Counted from the stretch's first letter, positions 51,547 through 60,811 are shown. The stretch: DNA of 64,000 nt from Rhizobium acidisoli (GCF_002531755.2 NZ_CP035000.1:124001-188000); one strand, 5' to 3'. Numbers and translations: made by a program. The notes: generated by a model not told the origin, from the letters alone.

Positions 51547-54426
51547 GTGTCGACATCCCTCAAAAAGTCCCTGTTCTCAGGCCGTGCAGCAGAACTCGAT
51601 GCGATGGAATCCGCGTTCCGGGACGTCTCCGGCGGCCGGCAACGCTCCATTCTTCTCGGGGCGGAAGCAGGCGGTGGCAAGAGCCGGCTGGTCGAGGAGT
51701 TTGCCGACCGACTGTCAGGCCGTGCGTTGATCCTGAAGGGCGGCTGCATCGAGCAGCGAGAATCGGCATTGCCCTATGCGCCGGTCACCGCCGTGCTGCA
51801 TGAACTGGTTCAACTGCGCGGCGGGACGGCGGTCCGGTCGCTTGTCGGCGCCGCGAGTGCGCGCGAGCTGGCTTGGCTTCTTCCCGAATTCGGCGAAACC
51901 TCTGAACGGTTTGATGCGGGCATCGCAAGAGCGAGGCTGTTCGAGGCGTTGAGGAAGTTGTTCGAAGAGCTCGCCCGGGAAATGCCGCTCGTCGTGGTCG
52001 TCGAAGACATTCACTGGGCCGACCAGGCCACTTGCGATCTGCTTCGTTTCCTCACGACGCGGCTGAAGAAAAGTCGGATGATGCTGATCGTCACCTACCG
52101 ACCTGAGGAGACCAGCGGCAGCAACGCACTGCGAACGACCATCGCGGACCTCTCGCTGTCCGAGGCTGCCGAGGTGTTGAAGCTTCCCCGCCTGAAGCGC
52201 GCCGAAGTCGCCGCGCAGCTCGAGGGGCTGCTCGGGCGCCCGCCGACACCGGCCGTCATCAATGAGGTCCATGCGCGTTGCTGCGGGATCCCGCTTTTCA
52301 CGGAGGCGCTTATCGATGCGAGCGGAAACTTGCGTACAGAATTTCCTGGCTCGCTCAACGACTACCTGCTGAAAAGCGTCAGGGAGATGCCGGCGTCGAC
52401 GGCAGAACTCTTGAAGGTGATGGCGCTTGGCGGCCCGCATATCACGCATGCGCTTCTTCGCAGCGTGACTGAGAAGTCCGACATCGAACTGGCAGAATTG
52501 CTGCGGCCTGCGATTTTGGCAGGGATCCTGGTGCCGGATGGCGACGGATATGCGTTCCGCCATGCGCTGATCCACGAAGCGGTGCGGGGTGACCTGATTG
52601 CCGGCGAAAGGATGGCCATCCATCGCGCCTATGCCGAAGTGCTCGAACGCGGCCCGCTTCCGAGCTACCGGGTTTGGCATTCCGTTGCGCTCGCCCGCCA
52701 CTGGCACGGCGCCGGCCAGGCCGAACCTTGCCTGCGATGGGCGTGGCAATCCGCCGTAGAAGCCGCCGCCACCTTCGCCTATGCAGACCAGATGGAGATG
52801 CTGAAGCTCGTGCTGGCAGCCTGGCCCGACGTGGATCATGCGGCTGACCTGATCGGCGCAGATCATTGCAGGGTGTTGGAATTGGCTGCCGATGCGGCCT
52901 GCTGGGCAGCGGAAGCCGAACAGGGGCTGGCTTTTGTCGAACGTGCTCTCGCCGAAGTGAATGCCGAGCGCGACAGCGAACAGCTGGCAGCCCTTCTTCT
53001 GCAGCGCGCGGTGATGCGTCAGCACACGCTGATCCCAGGTGAGATCGCCGATCTTGAGCGAGCGCTTGACCACGCGGTCGATCCAACCAGGCTGCGTGCG
53101 GACGGACTGGGGCAGTTTTCCCGCGCTCTGATATTGCGGGGAGAATTCGATCGCGCCAGGCTCTTGGGCGACGAACTGAAGGACCTGTCGGAGAGGCTCG
53201 ATGACGAGGAATACCGCATCGAGGCACTGATCGTCGCGGCGTCCGTGGACATGGCCGCGGGCAACTCTCGCATCGACGCCTTCTGGAACGTGGCTAAGCG
53301 CGCCGGTCAGGCATCCATCGGCCGGGTCGAGGTGCTGGCGGGCGCAGCCCTGCTTCAAGCCCTGCTCGAGACAGGAGACTACGCTCAGATCATCGACATC
53401 GGACCGGCGATCTTTGCCCGGACCGTCGAATTCGGCCAGGCCCGGTATATCGGGGCAATCGTGGGTTCGCCCTTGTGCCGCGCCCTGCTCGCCGTCGGCC
53501 GCGTTTCCGAAGCCATTGAGACATGCGAACGGATGGCGGCATTGGATCCGCTGCCGCTGGGGCTGGTTCATGTTTTCGAATGTCAGGCGGAGATCGCCCT
53601 GGTCCTGGGGGATTCGGATCGCGTTGCCGCAGCGGCAAGCGCCTTGCGCGCTCTGCCACCCGGCCCCCAGGTCACGGGCCGCATGACGGCCAATCTTTTG
53701 CGACTCGACCTCGAAAGCACCGCGCTGGCGGGCGATATGGATCAATCTGCGATCCTGATAAGATCGGCTTCGACCCAGTTGGAGAAGCAAGGAGGCGTCT
53801 CTTGGCCGCTCTTGGCCTCTGCCATGCGTGTCGCCATCGACGCGAACCGGAAAGATGTCGCCCGGCAGCTCGCGGACCTCGCCGCTCGGACTCCGTGCCG
53901 CAATGTGGTGGAGCAAGCCGAGAGGCTCACTATCTCGGCCGAGATGTCGCGCGCGACGGTTTCCGACCTCGATGCCTGGGAAGCGGTTGCCCAAAGCTGG
54001 GCTGATTTGAGCCAGCCCTTTCGGCAGGCATATGCCCTGATGCAGGCCGGGATCGCTGCGGTGAATGCCGGCAAGCGCGCCAGGGGTGCGGACCATTTCG
54101 GGCGAGGTGCGGATCTTGCCCATTCGATCGGCGCGCGCCTGCTTTCCAATCAGATCGAGACGCTGGCCGCAAAGGCCCGCATTGATCTGCGAGGCGGGAA
54201 AGAGGGCAGCACGCCGAAGGCGCCGCTTGGCCTGACGGATCGGGAATTCGAGGTGCTCAGGCTTGTCGCCGCCGGACAAAGCAATCGCGAGATCGCCGAT
54301 AATCTGTTCATCTCGTCGAAAACGGCGAGCGTTCATGTCTCCAACATCTTGAGCAAACTCGCCGTCCCCAGCCGCGGTGCTGCGGCCGCCATGGCGCATC
54401 GGCTCCGGATGGTTGATCCGGCATAG
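51547..54426 (+). CDS. Large ATPase-LuxR transcriptional regulator (LAL/MalT-like)
   Basis: 959 residues from GTG 51547, chosen because GGAGG lies 6 bases upstream; an ATG at 51463 falls within the palindromic site. In order: AAA/STAND-type ATPase with Walker A LLGAEAGGGKSRLVEEFADR (about 35-54) and Walker B PLVVVVEDIHWADQAT (about 146-161), winged-helix region with FRHALIHEAVRGDL, a long helical TPR-like middle (about 370-880), and a C-terminal LuxR HTH: LTDREFEVLRLVAAGQSNRE, IADNLFISSKTASVHVSNIL. An ATP-dependent activator responding to an unknown signal, probably controlling the flanking hydrolase and methyltransferase. Confidence 0.9.
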   Translation: MSTSLKKSLFSGRAAELDAMESAFRDVSGGRQRSILLGAEAGGGKSRLVEEFADRLSGRALILKGGCIEQRESALPYAPVTAVLHELVQLRGGTAVRSLVGAASARELAWLLPEFGETSERFDAGIARARLFEALRKLFEELAREMPLVVVVEDIHWADQATCDLLRFLTTRLKKSRMMLIVTYRPEETSGSNALRTTIADLSLSEAAEVLKLPRLKRAEVAAQLEGLLGRPPTPAVINEVHARCCGIPLFTEALIDASGNLRTEFPGSLNDYLLKSVREMPASTAELLKVMALGGPHITHALLRSVTEKSDIELAELLRPAILAGILVPDGDGYAFRHALIHEAVRGDLIAGERMAIHRAYAEVLERGPLPSYRVWHSVALARHWHGAGQAEPCLRWAWQSAVEAAATFAYADQMEMLKLVLAAWPDVDHAADLIGADHCRVLELAADAACWAAEAEQGLAFVERALAEVNAERDSEQLAALLLQRAVMRQHTLIPGEIADLERALDHAVDPTRLRADGLGQFSRALILRGEFDRARLLGDELKDLSERLDDEEYRIEALIVAASVDMAAGNSRIDAFWNVAKRAGQASIGRVEVLAGAALLQALLETGDYAQIIDIGPAIFARTVEFGQARYIGAIVGSPLCRALLAVGRVSEAIETCERMAALDPLPLGLVHVFECQAEIALVLGDSDRVAAAASALRALPPGPQVTGRMTANLLRLDLESTALAGDMDQSAILIRSASTQLEKQGGVSWPLLASAMRVAIDANRKDVARQLADLAARTPCRNVVEQAERLTISAEMSRATVSDLDAWEAVAQSWADLSQPFRQAYALMQAGIAAVNAGKRARGADHFGRGADLAHSIGARLLSNQIETLAAKARIDLRGGKEGSTPKAPLGLTDREFEVLRLVAAGQSNREIADNLFISSKTASVHVSNILSKLAVPSRGAAAAMAHRLRMVDPA

Positions 54427-54510
54427 ATGTGAGCTTCAAGGAGTCCTGGCTAAGTCGTCCTGATATCCGCCGCTTTCTCGAAGCCCGCATCGCATTCCAT
54501 TTTTTCACGG

Positions 54511-54530
54511 CCTAGGCATTTTGCCTGATG
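54511..54530. promoter_or_regulatory. 20-bp palindromic site (copy 2, inverted) upstream of the methyltransferase gene
   Basis: CCTAGGCATTTTGCCTGATG; its complement differs from copy 1 only in the three central bases. It lies 78 bases before the methyltransferase ATG, a distance close to the 76 bases between copy 1 and the regulator start. Confidence 0.65.
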
Positions 54531-54608
54531 TGCTTAGGCGGCCTTACGTCGAGCATGATGATATGGCGCCCCGAGCGGTGCCCGGGATTTCATCAATCGG
54601 AGGTCAAA

Positions 54609-55217
54609 ATGCACATCTCTTCCACCGCCTTGGCCGATACCCAATGCACGATCGATTCCTATGAAGGGGATGCCGATGACTATAGCCGCATCGTTAATCC
54701 CTTTCCCGCGCCGGGCCTGGAAGCCGCGCTGCGACAGCTCGCCATCGCCGCCGGCAAGGGCGGCCGGGTCCTTGAGATCGGGTCAGGGCCTGGGTGGGAT
54801 GCGGATTTTCTCGAGACACGGGGTGTTTCGGTAAGACGAACCGATGCCACGCGACGGTTTCTCGAGTTGCAGGCAGCGCGCGGCAAAGAGGGCGAGCTCC
54901 TCAATGTCATCACCGATGACCTCGGCGGCCCTTATGACGCGGCGATCGCTCTCTGTGTTCTCATCCACGTGCCTCGCGACCAGACCGGCCACGTCCTCGA
55001 AAAGATCGCCGCCGCGCTGCGCCCCGGAGGCCTCTTCCTGGTGACGATGCGGGATGGAGACGGGGAGACGAGCGGCGCCTACCATATGACCTACTGGCGC
55101 CGCCACGACTTCGCGCTGCGCATCAAGGCGGCCGGCCTGGATCTTGAATGGGATTCATATCGCATGAGCCGCAACAACGAAGCGTGGCACACCTTTTACA
55201 CCCGACGACCGGGATGA
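54609..55217 (+). CDS. Class I SAM-dependent methyltransferase
   Basis: 202 residues from ATG 54609, with CGGAGG about 8 bases upstream. Motif I RVLEIGSGPGWDADFLETRG (about residues 52-71), acidic loop RRTDATRRFLEL, motif IV ITDDLGGPYDAAIALCVLIH, then HVLEKIAAALRPGGLFLVTM. The N-terminal DDYSRIVNPFPAPGLEAALR should cap the active site. Probably a small-molecule methyltransferase. It shares a 20-bp upstream palindrome with the regulator/hydrolase gap. Confidence 0.88.
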   Translation: MHISSTALADTQCTIDSYEGDADDYSRIVNPFPAPGLEAALRQLAIAAGKGGRVLEIGSGPGWDADFLETRGVSVRRTDATRRFLELQAARGKEGELLNVITDDLGGPYDAAIALCVLIHVPRDQTGHVLEKIAAALRPGGLFLVTMRDGDGETSGAYHMTYWRRHDFALRIKAAGLDLEWDSYRMSRNNEAWHTFYTRRPG

Positions 55218-55277
55218 GGCGCCGCATTTTCGCGCGAGGCTGCTAGCAGGCGTTCCGATCAAACGATAGGGCGCCGG

Positions 55278-56420
55278 CTATTTCCAGCTCGTGTAATCGG
55301 CGGCGGTGCAACCAAACGGCGCGCGGTCCTGGCCAAACCGCTTCTTCAGCTGCTCGCATCCCCACACGTTCAACGGCGCCGGCATGAGGTTGTTGATGTC
55401 CATGCCAGGTGATTGGAATTGCGTTGGCGAGCTCGTGACGTACCAAAGCCAGAAGCCGACTACACCGACGACGATCAGAAGCAACGTCCCGAAGAAAAGC
55501 TGCAGCCGCCTCAAGACCGATACCGTCTTTTTGGGTTCTTCGATCAACGCCGGCGCAGCCTGATCGCCGTCTTGCTGCTGCCCCAGGGGTGCAAGAGCCG
55601 CGGCGCGCTCGGCATCCGTAAGCTCGACCCGCTGCAGACGATCGTCCAGAAGCACCGGCAGGGCCGTATTGCCGTGCCTGACGGCCATTCCGATCGCCTT
55701 GCCATTGGCTTCACCGACAATCAGCGGCTCCTGTCCGCTCTTCATCCGCGTGTAAGCCGATCGTCCCGTTTTGTCGGCGGCGATCTTGTCATTATAGGTG
55801 ATGGAAAGGACGCCGCGTTTGCGGTCGAATGCACTGATCTCGACTGGGACGGGGATCAGCCTGGCAGGCCGGCGCAATTGCCCCTTGACCCGCCAAATGC
55901 GGATACCAAGAAAAATCATGCCCAGGCTCATGCCGCCAAGCAGGACCACGAACAGCGTGAGCGTGATGATCCTGTTCCAGAGCATGTCCAGACCCAGGCT
56001 CATTGTCGCGAGTTCCGGATGGTCGGCGGAAATCACCAGATCGGTTTCATAATCGCCGGTATGGAAATCGACGAACATGACCTCGACCTCAGTGTCGTAG
56101 TTTCGTCCGCCGTAGCTGTAGACAAGGCGTGCCTCGCAGTCGGTGAAGACTGCCTTGCGTGTCGTGCATTTCCCGTTTTGCACGTCGCCATTCTCTAGCA
56201 CCAAAGGGTTCTGGCTGATGTGGAAATCGCGGATCACACCGGGTGCTTCCGAGACGAATAGAAAGACGGCCAATGCCAGGATAGTGGGCGTTGACCAGAA
56301 GTAAGCGTTCGGCGTGGAGATGACGTTGCGCGCCAGTGAAAGCGGGCGGCTGGGGAGAACAAGCGAAGACAACGGCGCAGACCCCTCAAATGACAGCGCG
56401 GCGCGCCGGTAAAGCTTCAT
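55278..56420 (-). CDS. Membrane protein of unknown function (three spans)
   Basis: 380 residues from ATG 56420 (an upstream ATG at 56438 is possible). Span 1 near residue 45 (TPTILALAVFLFVSEAPG), then a periplasmic part with two cysteines (GKCTTRKAVFTDCEARLVYS) that resembles DUF3592-type modules, span 2 (LFVVLLGGMSLGMIFLGI), a cytoplasmic region, and span 3 near residue 325 (LFFGTLLLIVVGVVGFWLWY). The C-terminal tail has another cysteine pair (VWGCEQLKKRFG and PFGCTAADYTSWK). No function can be assigned. Confidence 0.7.
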   Translation of the reverse strand: MKLYRRAALSFEGSAPLSSLVLPSRPLSLARNVISTPNAYFWSTPTILALAVFLFVSEAPGVIRDFHISQNPLVLENGDVQNGKCTTRKAVFTDCEARLVYSYGGRNYDTEVEVMFVDFHTGDYETDLVISADHPELATMSLGLDMLWNRIITLTLFVVLLGGMSLGMIFLGIRIWRVKGQLRRPARLIPVPVEISAFDRKRGVLSITYNDKIAADKTGRSAYTRMKSGQEPLIVGEANGKAIGMAVRHGNTALPVLLDDRLQRVELTDAERAAALAPLGQQQDGDQAAPALIEEPKKTVSVLRRLQLFFGTLLLIVVGVVGFWLWYVTSSPTQFQSPGMDINNLMPAPLNVWGCEQLKKRFGQDRAPFGCTAADYTSWK

Positions 56421-56804
56421 ACAGCGGCCGATGACCAACGAGCGGAGTTGGCGTCATCCAGACCGGCTTGCACAATCCCATTGTGTGATACCGATCTACA
56501 ACCTGTTATGGGCGATCGGCAATGCTTTTCTACACGCGCGGGCGGCAATCCTGCGTTGATTCTGTCGATGACGCGGGCGCAAACGAGAAACAGATTTCGG
56601 CGATGCCTCCGGACGCACCATCGAGACGATGAAAAACGGTCGGATCGTCAGGCGATCGGCTGTCAGGAGCCGGTTTGACCCTCGCCAAAACTGTTGCCTC
56701 TTCGCCTTTAAAGTTGCGTCACCGGTATGAAGGTTGATAGAGGAGCGGCGGCGGTATAGTTTCGCTTTCGCAAATCGACGAATGACACAAGGAATAGTTA
56801 TCTC
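56421..56804. other. Intergenic stretch containing the cold-shock gene leader
   Basis: About 380 bases without a supported gene. The last 100 or so bases are probably the long untranslated leader typical of cspA-type mRNAs. AAGGA at 56787-56791 is the likely ribosome site, a little far (about 12 bases) from the ATG. Confidence 0.4.
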
Positions 56805-57008
56805 ATGCCGACAGGTACGGTTAAATTCTTCAATGACGACAAGGGCTTCGGCTTTATCACCCCCGAGGATGGCGGACAGGACGTGTTCGTGCACGTGTCT
56901 GCTCTGCAGCGCGGCGGGTCGCTCCGCGAAGGCGACAAGGTCAGCTTCGACGTCGGACAGGATCGCAAGACCGGAAAATCGAAGGCTGAGAACGTCTCAA
57001 CCCTCTGA
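56805..57008 (+). CDS. Cold-shock protein (CspA family)
   Basis: 67 residues, a complete cold-shock domain. RNP1 [10 protein letters not shown] (residues 12-21) and RNP2 DVFVHVSAL (26-34) are intact; start [12 protein letters not shown] and end [11 protein letters not shown] are standard. It binds single-stranded RNA or DNA and melts secondary structure. Monocistronic, with a hairpin 17 bases after the stop. Confidence 0.95.
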   Translation: MPTGTVKFFNDDKGFGFITPEDGGQDVFVHVSALQRGGSLREGDKVSFDVGQDRKTGKSKAENVSTL

Positions 57009-57025
57009 TTCAAAGTCGAAGATCA

Positions 57026-57050
57026 CCCAACCCGCGTTGAGCGGGTTGGG
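57026..57050 (+). terminator. Hairpin after the cold-shock gene
   Basis: Perfect 10-bp stem CCCAACCCGC / GCGGGTTGGG with a 5-base loop, 17 bases downstream of the stop. A T run is lacking, so it may act in mRNA end protection as well as termination. Confidence 0.6.
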
Positions 57051-57167
57051 CTCGTCGCAACGCCATAGGCCGCGACGACGGTAATCGAGGTCTGTGCGTG
57101 TCGTTTTGGGGTACCGGGACGGCAGGAATGCTTCACGCATCCACGTCAGGCCGACGCGAGGCGCTCT

Positions 57168-57446
57168 CTACGCCTCGGATAGAATGCTCTCGGCCGCCTT
57201 CTCGGCAATCATGATCACCGGCGAATTGGTATTGCCCGAGACGATGGTCGGCATGATCGAGGCATCGACGACCCGCAGCTTCGCCAGCCCACGCACCCGC
57301 AATTGCGAATCAACAACCGCCATCGTGTCGCTGCCCATTTTACAGGTGCCGACCGGATGGAAGATCGTTGTGGCGATATTGCCGGCGCGGCGAATCAGAT
57401 CCTCGTCACTCTGGTATTGCCTGCCCGGGAGCCTCTGTCGGTACCT
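57168..57446 (-). pseudogene. C-terminal remnant of a GMC-family oxidoreductase
   Basis: About 90 codons match the end of choline-dehydrogenase-like GMC proteins: SDEDLIRRAGNIATTIFHPV (catalytic His), GTCKMGSDTMAVVDSQLRVR, GLAKLRVVDASIMPTIVSGN (Asn) and the final EKAAESIL. The remaining 400-odd residues, including the FAD-binding N-terminus, are absent, and the preceding sequence has no matching frame. It is a decayed fragment next to a DUF982 gene. Confidence 0.8.
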
Positions 57447-57504
57447 GGCGGTAACCCCCGCTCCTCTATAAGGTGGGGGGCATGCCCGATCGATTTCGTT
57501 GCAA

Positions 57505-57747
57505 CTAACGGAGCACGCCGGCTTCTTCGGCCGCGACTTTGAAAGCCAATGCGGCTGCGGTTGCATCGGCTTGCCCGTGGATGGCGTCCGTGCAGATCTT
57601 CTTGGCGGCGGCGAAGGATGCCGCTTTCTCAGGTGGCCAACAGGTCATCAGATATGCGAGCGCGTCCCTGCTATTGCGGATACTTTTAAGATGGTCGCCA
57701 TCCCCAACGATGACCTCAACGGGCTGGTCCCAAAAATCGCGGCGCAT
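57505..57747 (-). CDS. DUF982-family protein
   Basis: 80 residues from ATG 57747, chosen because GAGGAG lies 6 bases upstream; ATG 57753 would leave no spacing. Family pattern visible: DFWDQPVEVIVGDGDHLKSI, DALAYLMTCWPPEKAASFAA, AKKICTDAIHGQADATAAAL, AFKVAAEEAGVL. DUF982 proteins are small, common in rhizobia in many copies, and of unknown function. Confidence 0.85.
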   Translation of the reverse strand: MRRDFWDQPVEVIVGDGDHLKSIRNSRDALAYLMTCWPPEKAASFAAAKKICTDAIHGQADATAAALAFKVAAEEAGVLR

Positions 57748-57947
57748 CGACATCTCCTCAGCTCTTCGGCTATGGCTGAACGTCATCTGCGCGGGCTCGT
57801 TCCAGCATGGGACTTTGGTCCCATACGATCGGGCGGACGATCCGTCTGCGCTGCACGTGCGCGGTTCTTGTCCACTGGATTGTGATCTTCATTCCCTCTA
57901 CAGAAGGGACGTATTCCGAGCCCGTCCCCTTAAGGTGCAATTCATCT

Positions 57948-58517
57948 ATGACGAAAAAAATTTATCTCGCAGGTCCTGAAGTGTTCCTTCCAAACGCCCG
58001 TGAAATGCTCGACCGGAAGGCAGCGCTTGCCCGCGAGGCGGGACTTCACCCACTCTCACCCGGTGATCTGGAAATCCCGCAGACGAACTCGAAGCGCGAG
58101 CGGGCGGCAGCGATAAACGCGGTGGACGAGAAGATGATGATGGAGGCCGATGCCATCATCGCCAATCTGACACCGTTTCGCGGCATTGCCGCCGATACCG
58201 GGACGGCTTTCGAACTCGGCTTTATGTGCGCAAGCGGCAAGCCTGTCTTCGCCTACACGAATGTGGCCCGCGATCACAGCGGACGGGTGAGCGATCTTTA
58301 TGGCGGCGCCGTCGCCTATGATGCCGAAGGTCGGCTGCGAGATCCGAACGGGATTGCGGTCGAGGATTTCGGCTTGGCCGACAATCTCATGCTGCACGCC
58401 GGGATCGAGCGGCGCGGCGGCGTCCTCATCGTCGGAGACGCGGCTCGTGACGCGCTCTATACGGACTTATCCGCGTTCAAGACATGTCTCGCCATCGCAG
58501 TCGAGAAGTTGCGCTAA
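57948..58517 (+). CDS. Nucleoside 2-deoxyribosyltransferase-like protein
   Basis: 189 residues from ATG 57948 (AAGGTG upstream). Rossmann-like start KKIYLAGPEVFLPNAREMLD (substrate loop), the catalytic Glu region DTGTAFELGFMCASGKPVFA (about 83-102), and ADAIIANLTPFRGIAADTG. This is the pattern of NDT/YtoQ-like enzymes that transfer or hydrolyse the 2-deoxyribosyl group of nucleosides and damaged nucleotides. An extended start at 57807 has no ribosome site. Confidence 0.85.
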   Translation: MTKKIYLAGPEVFLPNAREMLDRKAALAREAGLHPLSPGDLEIPQTNSKRERAAAINAVDEKMMMEADAIIANLTPFRGIAADTGTAFELGFMCASGKPVFAYTNVARDHSGRVSDLYGGAVAYDAEGRLRDPNGIAVEDFGLADNLMLHAGIERRGGVLIVGDAARDALYTDLSAFKTCLAIAVEKLR

Positions 58518-58591
58518 AGGACTTCGTCCAGGCGTTTGTCGAGATCCGCCGTCCGTTGGGCTTTCACGCTGAGCTATGGATTTGGGTCCGC

Positions 58592-58912
58592 TTAAAACGC
58601 TGACCTATCCGAAGGAAGCGTTAATCCGAAGGCGTCGCGCGCCATCAGGCAGGCAGCATCTCCGGGAATGCATTCGCGACAAACGACCGGCCGAATATCG
58701 TAGACGAGGCAAGATGTCTCAACACCGACCCGACCCGACAATGCAGCGCAACGCGACCCGTCACAACGCATTCCCGTTTCATCTGCGGCGACGAAGCGGG
58801 GGGGCAGCAAATCGAGCGCAGCATCACTTTCCGTGGAAAACCTTGGCCAGTCAGATGAAAAGGAGCAACACGCACCGCAGGTTTGGCAATCTAGATCGCT
58901 TAGTGAGTTCAT
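58592..58912 (-). CDS. YkgJ-family zinc/iron-cysteine cluster protein
   Basis: 106 residues. Cysteine pattern LDCQTCGACCSF at the N-terminus, then MRCDGSRCAAL, TSCLVYDIRPVVCRECIPGD, the CxxCxxCC...C...C...RPxxCR arrangement of the family, thought to bind a metal cluster. Small soluble protein; function unknown. The start ATG 58912 has a weak ribosome site. Confidence 0.85.
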   Translation of the reverse strand: MNSLSDLDCQTCGACCSFSSDWPRFSTESDAALDLLPPRFVAADETGMRCDGSRCAALSGRVGVETSCLVYDIRPVVCRECIPGDAACLMARDAFGLTLPSDRSAF

Positions 58913-59234
58913 ACGCAGCTCCTACCACGGCACCTGCCAACAACGCAAAGTGCTTGATCCGGAAGATGACTGCCCAGCCTAGTCGGCCGTGATCATTTCT
59001 TCGGGGCGGGCCTAATTTACGGCGGCGCGGTTTCAGGCGGCCTCTACGAAGTTCTCGCTGTGACGTTCACAGCATTTTTAGGCATTCCTTTAAAAGCTGC
59101 CAATGAAGTGCCGAACGATAGAAGAGCGCGAACAAACAAAATCGCGGATGAAACTGACCATTGACATTGGCGGTGTTAAGGCCGAAGCCGCACTCGGCTT
59201 CGCAATGCGCGGCCTTTTCACGAGGATTTGAGAG
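58913..59234. other. Intergenic stretch with a terminator-like double hairpin
   Basis: About 320 bases between the divergent YkgJ and EamA genes. CGAAGCCG-CACT-CGGCTTCG (59183-59202) nests within AAGGCC (59179) and GGCCTTTT (59211-59218), giving a terminator-like fold just before the EamA ATG. Nothing else is supported. Confidence 0.45.
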
Positions 59235-60152
59235 ATGAAGACGAAGGCGGCTGCAGCCAACGCCGGAAACCTGATCATGACGGGTATCGTGCTGATGCTG
59301 CTCGGCGATCTGCTCTTTGCGCTGAACGATGCGATGGGCAAGTGGCTGCTCACGAACTTCGCCCTCGGCCAGGTGCTGGTGATCCGCTCGGTCGGCTCTT
59401 TCATCGTGCTCGGGCCGATGATCGCACGGCAAGGGCCGATGGCCCTGTTCCGTGTCGAGCAGAAGCGCCTCCAGTTCATACGTGTTTTCATGGCGACCGC
59501 CGATGTCGCCCTGTTCTACGCGGCCGTCGCCTATCTGCCGCTCGCCGACGTCATGACCTTCTATATGGCCGGGCCGATCTACATAGCCGCGCTCTCGCAT
59601 TTCTTTCTCGGGGAAAAGATCGGCTGGCGCCGCTGGCTCGCCGTTCTGGTCGGCTTTGCGGGCGTCGTCATCGCGCTGCGTCCGTCGACGGCGATGCTGT
59701 CGCTTCCGTCGCTCTTCGGCCTTGCCGGCAGCCTTGCCTTTGCGCTGTCGCTGGTGATGAGCCGTTATCTGCGTTCGACCAGCGACACGACCCTGGTGAC
59801 GTGGCAGACGATCGCGGCCCTTGCCACCGGCACCGTGCTTAGCATCGGCAATTGGCAGCCGGCAACGCTCGTCAATTGGTCCGGCATGCTGCTGCTCGGT
59901 GTCGTCGCCACCTGCGCGCATCTCCTGATCACCCGCTCGCTGAAGCTCGCGCCGGCTTCGCTGCTGGCGCCGATGCAATATACGCTGCTGCTCTGGGCGA
60001 TCGTGCTCGGCTACATCTTCTTCAACGACATTCCCGATATGCAGATCATCGTCGGCGCCGCAATCATCGTCTTTGCCGGGCTCTTCATCTTCCATCGGAA
60101 GAACTTGAAAGAGACGGTTCCGGTCGAAGCCGTCCCGCCCGACGGCCATTGA
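59235..60152 (+). CDS. EamA/DMT-superfamily transporter
   Basis: 305 residues with ten predicted spans in two EamA repeats (about 15-145 and 155-290). Features: LLGDLLFALNDAMGKWLLTN, VIRSVGSFIVLGP, LPLADVMTFYMAGPIYIAAL, FLGEKIGWRRWLAVLVGFAG at the end of repeat 1, and YTLLLWAIVLGYIFFNDIPD in repeat 2. Probably exports a metabolite or amino-acid-like compound; substrate unknown. A GAGAG ribosome site lies just before the ATG. Confidence 0.9.
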   Translation: MKTKAAAANAGNLIMTGIVLMLLGDLLFALNDAMGKWLLTNFALGQVLVIRSVGSFIVLGPMIARQGPMALFRVEQKRLQFIRVFMATADVALFYAAVAYLPLADVMTFYMAGPIYIAALSHFFLGEKIGWRRWLAVLVGFAGVVIALRPSTAMLSLPSLFGLAGSLAFALSLVMSRYLRSTSDTTLVTWQTIAALATGTVLSIGNWQPATLVNWSGMLLLGVVATCAHLLITRSLKLAPASLLAPMQYTLLLWAIVLGYIFFNDIPDMQIIVGAAIIVFAGLFIFHRKNLKETVPVEAVPPDGH

Positions 60153-60340
60153 GGCTATAGCGCCGCTTGTCTTTCAGCTTCGCATAGGACGCTGCTGTAA
60201 CCCCTGGAATTCCTGCATACTTCCATCCTTGAACCTGCGGGAATAAATCAAACGGTCGGAGGCTTAGTCACTCAGGCTTTCCACGGAACAATTTGGACGC
60301 CTGCACGCTACTCTCGAGCATTCAAACCCGGGAGACCGCA

Positions 60341-60790
60341 ATGGAATCCATGACCCTCGAAGACCTATCCTCGCAACTGAAGAAGATCGATTTCTGCATG
60401 CTGTCGACGAACGCCGGATCGGGCCGCATCTCGGCCCGACCGATGAGCAATAATGGCGACGTCGAACATGACGGGGATTCCTGGTTCTTTTCGTATGAAG
60501 ACAGCAGGAAAATCACGGAGATCGAAGGCATCGACATCGTCTCGCTGACGTTCACGGCACCGCCCAGTCTCCTCGGCAAACCGGGGATCTTCATCGCTGT
60601 CGAGGGCGTCGCCTCACTGGTGCGCGACAAGGCGGCATTCGAAGACCATTGGGTGCCCGATCTCGAGCGGTGGTTTCCTGAAGGTGTGGACACTCCCGGG
60701 ATCGTTCTCATCAAAGTCTCGGCGTCCTCCATCCGCTACTGGGATAGTGAGGAAAACGGCGAGGTCACCCTACCCGGATCAGCGAGCTAA
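60341..60790 (+). CDS. Pyridoxamine 5'-phosphate oxidase-fold protein (general stress protein 26 type)
   Basis: 149 residues from ATG 60341 (GGGAG upstream). Split-barrel flavin-binding pattern: LKKIDFCMLSTNAGSGRISA, RPMSNNGDVEHDGDSWFFSY, SRKITEIEGIDIVSLTFTAP, GVASLVRDKAAFEDHWVPDL, ERWFPEGVDTPGIVLIKV. Members reduce flavins or F420/FMN-linked substrates or act in general stress responses. Single gene. Confidence 0.87.
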   Translation: MESMTLEDLSSQLKKIDFCMLSTNAGSGRISARPMSNNGDVEHDGDSWFFSYEDSRKITEIEGIDIVSLTFTAPPSLLGKPGIFIAVEGVASLVRDKAAFEDHWVPDLERWFPEGVDTPGIVLIKVSASSIRYWDSEENGEVTLPGSAS

Positions 60791-60811
60791 GAGAGCGGCA
60801 TAACGGAGTGC

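Noticed and set aside
51715..54399. Long minus-strand open frame opposite the LuxR-type regulator
   Set aside because: High-GC shadow frame; the plus-strand protein has ATPase and HTH motifs, the minus-strand one has none.
60153..60340. Additional small gene before the PNPOx-fold protein
   Set aside because: Only the in-frame extension from 60293 exists; ATG 60341 has the ribosome site and matches the family start.
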